A stretch of 64,000 nt of DNA, from positions 62,001-126,000 of the forward strand of contig WHVA01000213.1 of assembly GCA_015179125.1 (NCBI GenBank), in the 5' to 3' direction. The position numbers and the translations under genes are program-made. This DNA is from Gautieria morchelliformis. Taxonomy: Eukaryota; Basidiomycota; Agaricomycetes; Gomphales; Gomphaceae. Under the pieces are notes generated by a model. The model had not been told where the DNA came from. It did not search any database and saw only the letters and a list, made by a program, of their open reading frames with translations. Below, in pieces: positions 60,589 through 64,000 of this stretch; the first letter of the stretch is position 1, and each line of letters opens with the position of its first letter.

Positions 60589-60790
60589 TGTAAATAACCC
60601 GTGTATCTACATGTACATTAGTTATTACATAATCCCAGTGGGCCCCTTAGGGACCCACTGTATAGTTTATGCGTGGGAACCGGCTAGCGGTCCCCATTGC
60701 ATCTTACCCTTACACTGTCACTATGTAGCATCAGAATACCACACCTTGGTCAAGTTCTGTCGTGCTCTTGTAACTTAAGGCTTAAGATAG
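60589..60790 (+). repeat. Probable 3' LTR of gypsy copy 1
   Basis: Directly after the polypurine tract the sequence begins TGTAAATAACCCG, and a CA end lies at 60789-60790, where gypsy copy 2 sequence begins. It contains a 14-nt palindromic phrase around GTGGGCCCCTTAGGGACCCAC. Without a 5' partner the right border is tentative. Confidence 0.55.
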
Positions 60791-60802
60791 ACATCTTTAC
60801 AA

Positions 60803-62880
60803 AAATGCAACACATCCGTGAGTGGAGGTGGCCTCACACGTTTAACGATGTGCAGAGAGTCCTCGCCCTCGTCCAATACCTGGCACACTACATGCCAGAT
60901 GTCAGCGCATACACCACTCCCTTATCAGGATGTGTGCACAACAACTGTCCATTTGAATGGACGCTGTTGCTGGACAAATGCTTCCACAGCATAAGGGCGC
61001 TGGCCTGCAAGGCCCCGATCCTGCACCCCATTGATGCATGGAACGCGGACCCGATATGGGTCATCACTGACGGTTCAAAGTCTGGTGTCAGTGCCGTCTA
61101 CGGCCAGGGACCAGACTGGAGGACCTGTCGACCAGCTGGCTCCTTGTCAAAGAAGTTCAGTGTTGCACAGCAACACTACAGAACACACAAGCATGAAACC
61201 ATTGCCGTGCTTGAAGCCCTCATGAAATGGGAGGACAAACTCCTAGGGAAAAAGTTCACCCTAGTCACAGACCACAAGAGTCTCGAGTACTTCGAGACCC
61301 AAAAGAACCTGTCTGGTAGACAGGTCCGGTGGTGGGTGTTCCTATCCTGCTTCAATTACAACACCATCCACGTTGATGGCATTGAGAACAAAGTAGTGGA
61401 ATGCTTATCCTGCTACTATGAGAGCGATATGGGTGACGAGAAGCACCTGGATCATGTCTTTGCCAACGCAGATGCACGACTAGACCCGGACGGTGAGCTA
61501 ATGTCCACCGACCGATACATGGAGCTGCGTACAGCAGCTACAAGGCGATCAACTCGCCTCACAGAGAAAACAGAGCTGCGAATATTAGAAGCAGCGGCTA
61601 TGAATGAAGGCTCTGTCAAGGAGCCTTGCCACGACACGTCATTGCCAGACAACGACAACGACAACGACATCCACGTCATTGCCGCAAGCAATGACGGAGC
61701 TTCCCTATGCGTAAGCATAGAAGAAAACTTGGACCTGCCAAAGGTCCTACATGACTCCTGCCATAAGGAGCCCATGTTTGTGAAGATCATGGTGAACACG
61801 GATGCACACCCAAGATTCGGCATCTGGGATGGGCTGATTTGGATGAAGAATCAGCTCAAGAGGGATGTCATAGCCATCCCTTGGAACGTGTTTCAAGGGG
61901 GAAGGAGGCTGATCGAGATCATAATCGATCACACCCACCAGACAATTGGCCACTACGGTCAACTGAAAACTTCGAACTACATTCGAAGAACATACTGGTG
62001 GCCCAGTATGGCCTCGGACATCGAGGCATTCTGCACTTCATGCACAAAGTGTCAGACTACCAAGACAGGCACGCAGCGGCCTGCAGGGCTACTACATAGC
62101 CTGCCCATACCCGATAGACCATGGCAATCTATTGGGATCAACTTCATGGGCCCATTGCCAAAGTCGAATGGCTGTGATTACCTCATGGTAATCATAGATA
62201 GACTCAGGTCTCACGTACACCTTGTCCCGACAACAACGAGTGTGACAGCCAAAGAAATAGCCTGGCTATTCCTGAAGGAGGTCATAAGACTTCATGGAGT
62301 CCCAGACTCCATAGTCTTGGATCGAGACTCGAAGTTCATGTCCATATTATGGAGTGAGCTCTGACGACTCATGGGGACGAAACTCCTCATGTCCACCGCG
62401 CTCCATCCTCAAACGGATGGTGTGGTGGAACGGGAAAACCATTCAATGGGCCAGGTCATTCTATCAGTCGTCAACAACGACCAAAAGGACTGGGCCAACA
62501 AGTGCCCAATGGTCGAAGTTGCATTAAACAGCAATGTCAGCTCGATGACAGGGTTTGCACCCTTCGAGCTGAACCACGGATATATGCCGTGGATTGACCT
62601 ACCAATGGCCACGGACACTCCCTTTAAGGGAGTGATGAAATTCACACATCAGGCTCAATGGAACCTGATGGCAGCACATGATGCCATCATAGAGCACCGC
62701 GTGACACAGACGTTTCACGCTAATAAGAAACATCACGAAGTGGCCATGTATGTGGTGGGAAACCGCGTCTACCTGTCAACACAAAACCTGACCCTGCCAA
62801 AAGGGAGGGCCAGGAAGCTAATACCGCGATATATAGGACCATATCGTGTGAAGGAGGCCCACAATGACACCTCAATGTGA
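60803..62880 (+). pseudogene. Gypsy copy 2 RNase H and integrase
   Basis: The frame reads VLALVQYLAHYMPDVSAY, then RNase H (WVITDGSKSGVSAVYG, LVTDHKSLEYF) and integrase (HQTIGHYGQLKT, CTSCTKCQ, GINFMGPLPK, VLDRDSKFMS, GVVERENHSMG). The first catalytic Asp of the DDE triad is Asn here (GINFMG against GIDFMG in copy 1). In-frame TGA codons at 62362-62364 and 62878-62880 interrupt a frame that otherwise persists to the GPY/F-like module (YIGPYRVKEAHNDTS). Confidence 0.85.
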
Positions 62881-63092
62881 ACCATCACACCGATGTTTCA
62901 TACCAACCTCATATGAATGTATGTGGCGAACAATGAGGATCTATTCCCTCGTCGAGAAGCAAAGTCATTTTATGACTTTGGGGAGAATGAAGAGGAAGAG
63001 TGGCTCGTTGACGAGATCTTATCCCATCGATGGATAAACTCGAAGGACCTAGAGTTCCAAATCAGGTGGATTCTAGGAGCCACGGCGCTATA
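62881..63092 (+). pseudogene. Gypsy copy 2 pol end with shortened chromodomain
   Basis: Continues with PMFHTNLI, then REAKSFYDFGENEEEEWLVD and EILSHRWINSKDLEFQIRW, which is uninterrupted at the site where copy 1 has the hAT insertion. The frame ends at TAA after GATAL; compared with copy 1 about 150 bp are missing between the second half of the chromodomain and the extra ORF. Confidence 0.7.
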
Positions 63093-63157
63093 AATTTTCA
63101 CCTCGGATCTCTCCGAGGGTGCTTCACTTCTTAAGAAGCAACCACCACCATCATCTA

Positions 63158-63910
63158 ATGAAGATGGATGGCATCAAAGAAGTCATAGACATTGAGCCAT
63201 CAACATCCACGCCACGGCCATTGGTCCCAAAGAAGGGGGCCACCACGATATTCTCGAAAAAGCTAGCTCCCGAAAACTGGGAGGTAGTGTCGTGGAATGA
63301 CAGGCTCGCCATTATCCATTCGGATAAGTGCAAATGTTGCGAGTCATACGCAACCCACTTAGCGGAGTCGTCAAACTCCAGTAAGATACAGATCGTAGAT
63401 GAGGACATCGGCTATGCCGTTGAGGACACCTGGCCCTGGATCACCAAAGGGGCCAGGTGGATGGCAGTTGAGGACACTCAAGCAGAGATTGAGCGCCTCA
63501 AGCAGGACCTGATCTCCGAGCGTGAGTGAGTCTCACACCAGGACGACACAATCCACGAGTTGAAACAACAACTCGAAGGAGCCAGGCCGATGTGCCCCAC
63601 CCTGCCGCAGCCAAAGGGTCAGCCTGTGGCCGGTCCATCCTCCCACCCGATGGCTCCATTGCCATCGCGTGAAAAAGGGGCAACACTAGCCCCAGGGGCC
63701 ACACCCCTCTCATCAGGCCCGGCTCTGGCCAACCGCATCACGGAGCCCAGCAAGGCACCCATTGTGGACGCCCGCGTGGCATCCAGGACAGCGACAGTCA
63801 CGACACTGTTGACTGTGATGGTGCCGTTTGAGTTGTATGACGCCAACATCCCGGACAGGTGGCTGTCCGACACGTCAATCTGGGACAATTATGACCCAGA
63901 TCGGCCTTAA
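63158..63910 (+). pseudogene. Extra ORF downstream of gypsy pol, copy 2
   Basis: The start MKMDGIKEVIDIEPSTST opens a frame with a single TGA at 63527-63529, ending DNYDPDRP at 63908-63910. The H-x3-C-x2-C-x5-H motif is at 63311-63352. A coiled-coil stretch (QAEIERLKQDLISERE, then DDTIHELKQQLEGARP) surrounds the TGA. The second half is Pro/Ala-rich and differs from copy 1. Unknown family; no membrane segment. Confidence 0.6.
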
Positions 63911-64000
63911 CATGTTTCCAAATGGAAACACAGAAAATATCTCCCCCCGTCAGTCATGGAAAACGGACTGGCAGATGAACTAGAATGTGTCAAGGACGTG

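Larger units (their letters stand above)
52961..60790 (+). mobile_element. Ty3/gypsy chromovirus copy 1, RT-deleted
   Basis: Gag, protease, RNase H, integrase and chromodomain occur in Ty3/gypsy order on the plus strand, followed by an additional ORF, a polypurine tract (AGAGGGGGAGGG at about 60577-60588) and a probable 3' LTR. The reverse transcriptase core is absent. A hAT-like element interrupts the end of pol. The 5' end is unclear: no copy of the 3' LTR start is found upstream. Confidence 0.85.
60791..64000 (+). mobile_element. Ty3/gypsy chromovirus copy 2, 5'-truncated, runs off window
   Basis: A diverged relative of copy 1, starting abruptly at the position equivalent to the RT thumb of copy 1 (both share MQ-x-IREW) and continuing through RNase H, integrase, a shortened chromodomain and the extra ORF. 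It has no gag, protease or RT in this window. Its 3' end is beyond position 64000. Confidence 0.85.

Noticed and set aside
52998..63529. TGA codons as recoded selenocysteine or programmed readthrough
   Set aside because: They occur in unrelated element types, sit at arginine positions, and one is CGA in the sister copy; decay by CpG deamination explains them better.

Overview
The window is nuclear DNA from a filamentous basidiomycete, most likely a wood-decaying Agaricomycete. The genes carry many short introns (about 45-60 nt, GT..AG). They include a secreted manganese peroxidase, a C2-NACHT-WD40 STAND receptor, a WW-domain multi-membrane protein family, an Axl2-like cadherin-fold protein and chromodomain Ty3/gypsy retrotransposons. 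Species is not assignable from sequence alone. All spliced models below were read by eye from frame, splice consensus and family motifs, so outer coordinates are firmer than individual exon edges.

Layout. 1-7195 is a nested retrotransposon block on the minus strand: a decayed LINE whose 5' end cuts into the reverse transcriptase of a decayed Ty1/copia element. 8661-24060 is the main gene-bearing stretch: a small secreted double-psi beta-barrel protein, peroxisomal-type 3-ketoacyl-CoA thiolase, a degenerate ORF, manganese peroxidase, LC8 dynein light chain, an Axl2-like membrane protein, and a broken NOP9 copy that ends in a short tandem repeat. 24627-30283 is one large NLR-type gene (C2, NACHT, twelve near-identical WD40 repeats). 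30300-35750 is a cluster of direct and inverted segmental duplications built around a WW-domain membrane-protein gene. 36258-51377 holds an MFS drug transporter, a small membrane protein, a GPI-type cupredoxin, a GATA-finger regulator and a class 3 lipase, with several kilobases in which I see no gene. 52000-64000 is retrotransposon again: a copia RNase H scrap, then two Ty3/gypsy chromovirus copies lacking the reverse transcriptase core, the first carrying a hAT-like insertion with an 8-bp target duplication.

The genes do not form a metabolic cluster. The secreted proteins (peroxidase, lipase, cupredoxin, beta-barrel protein) fit a saprotroph or plant-associated lifestyle; the NLR fits fungal non-self recognition.

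The most unusual signal is in the two gypsy copies. Their coding sequence is packed with short perfect inverted repeats, several of which show paired (compensatory) base changes between the copies. A second signal crosses four retroelements: nearly every in-frame stop is TGA and sits where a CGA arginine codon is expected, as CpG deamination would produce. A third is an extra ORF downstream of integrase in both gypsy copies, with a conserved His/Cys motif and no recognised family.
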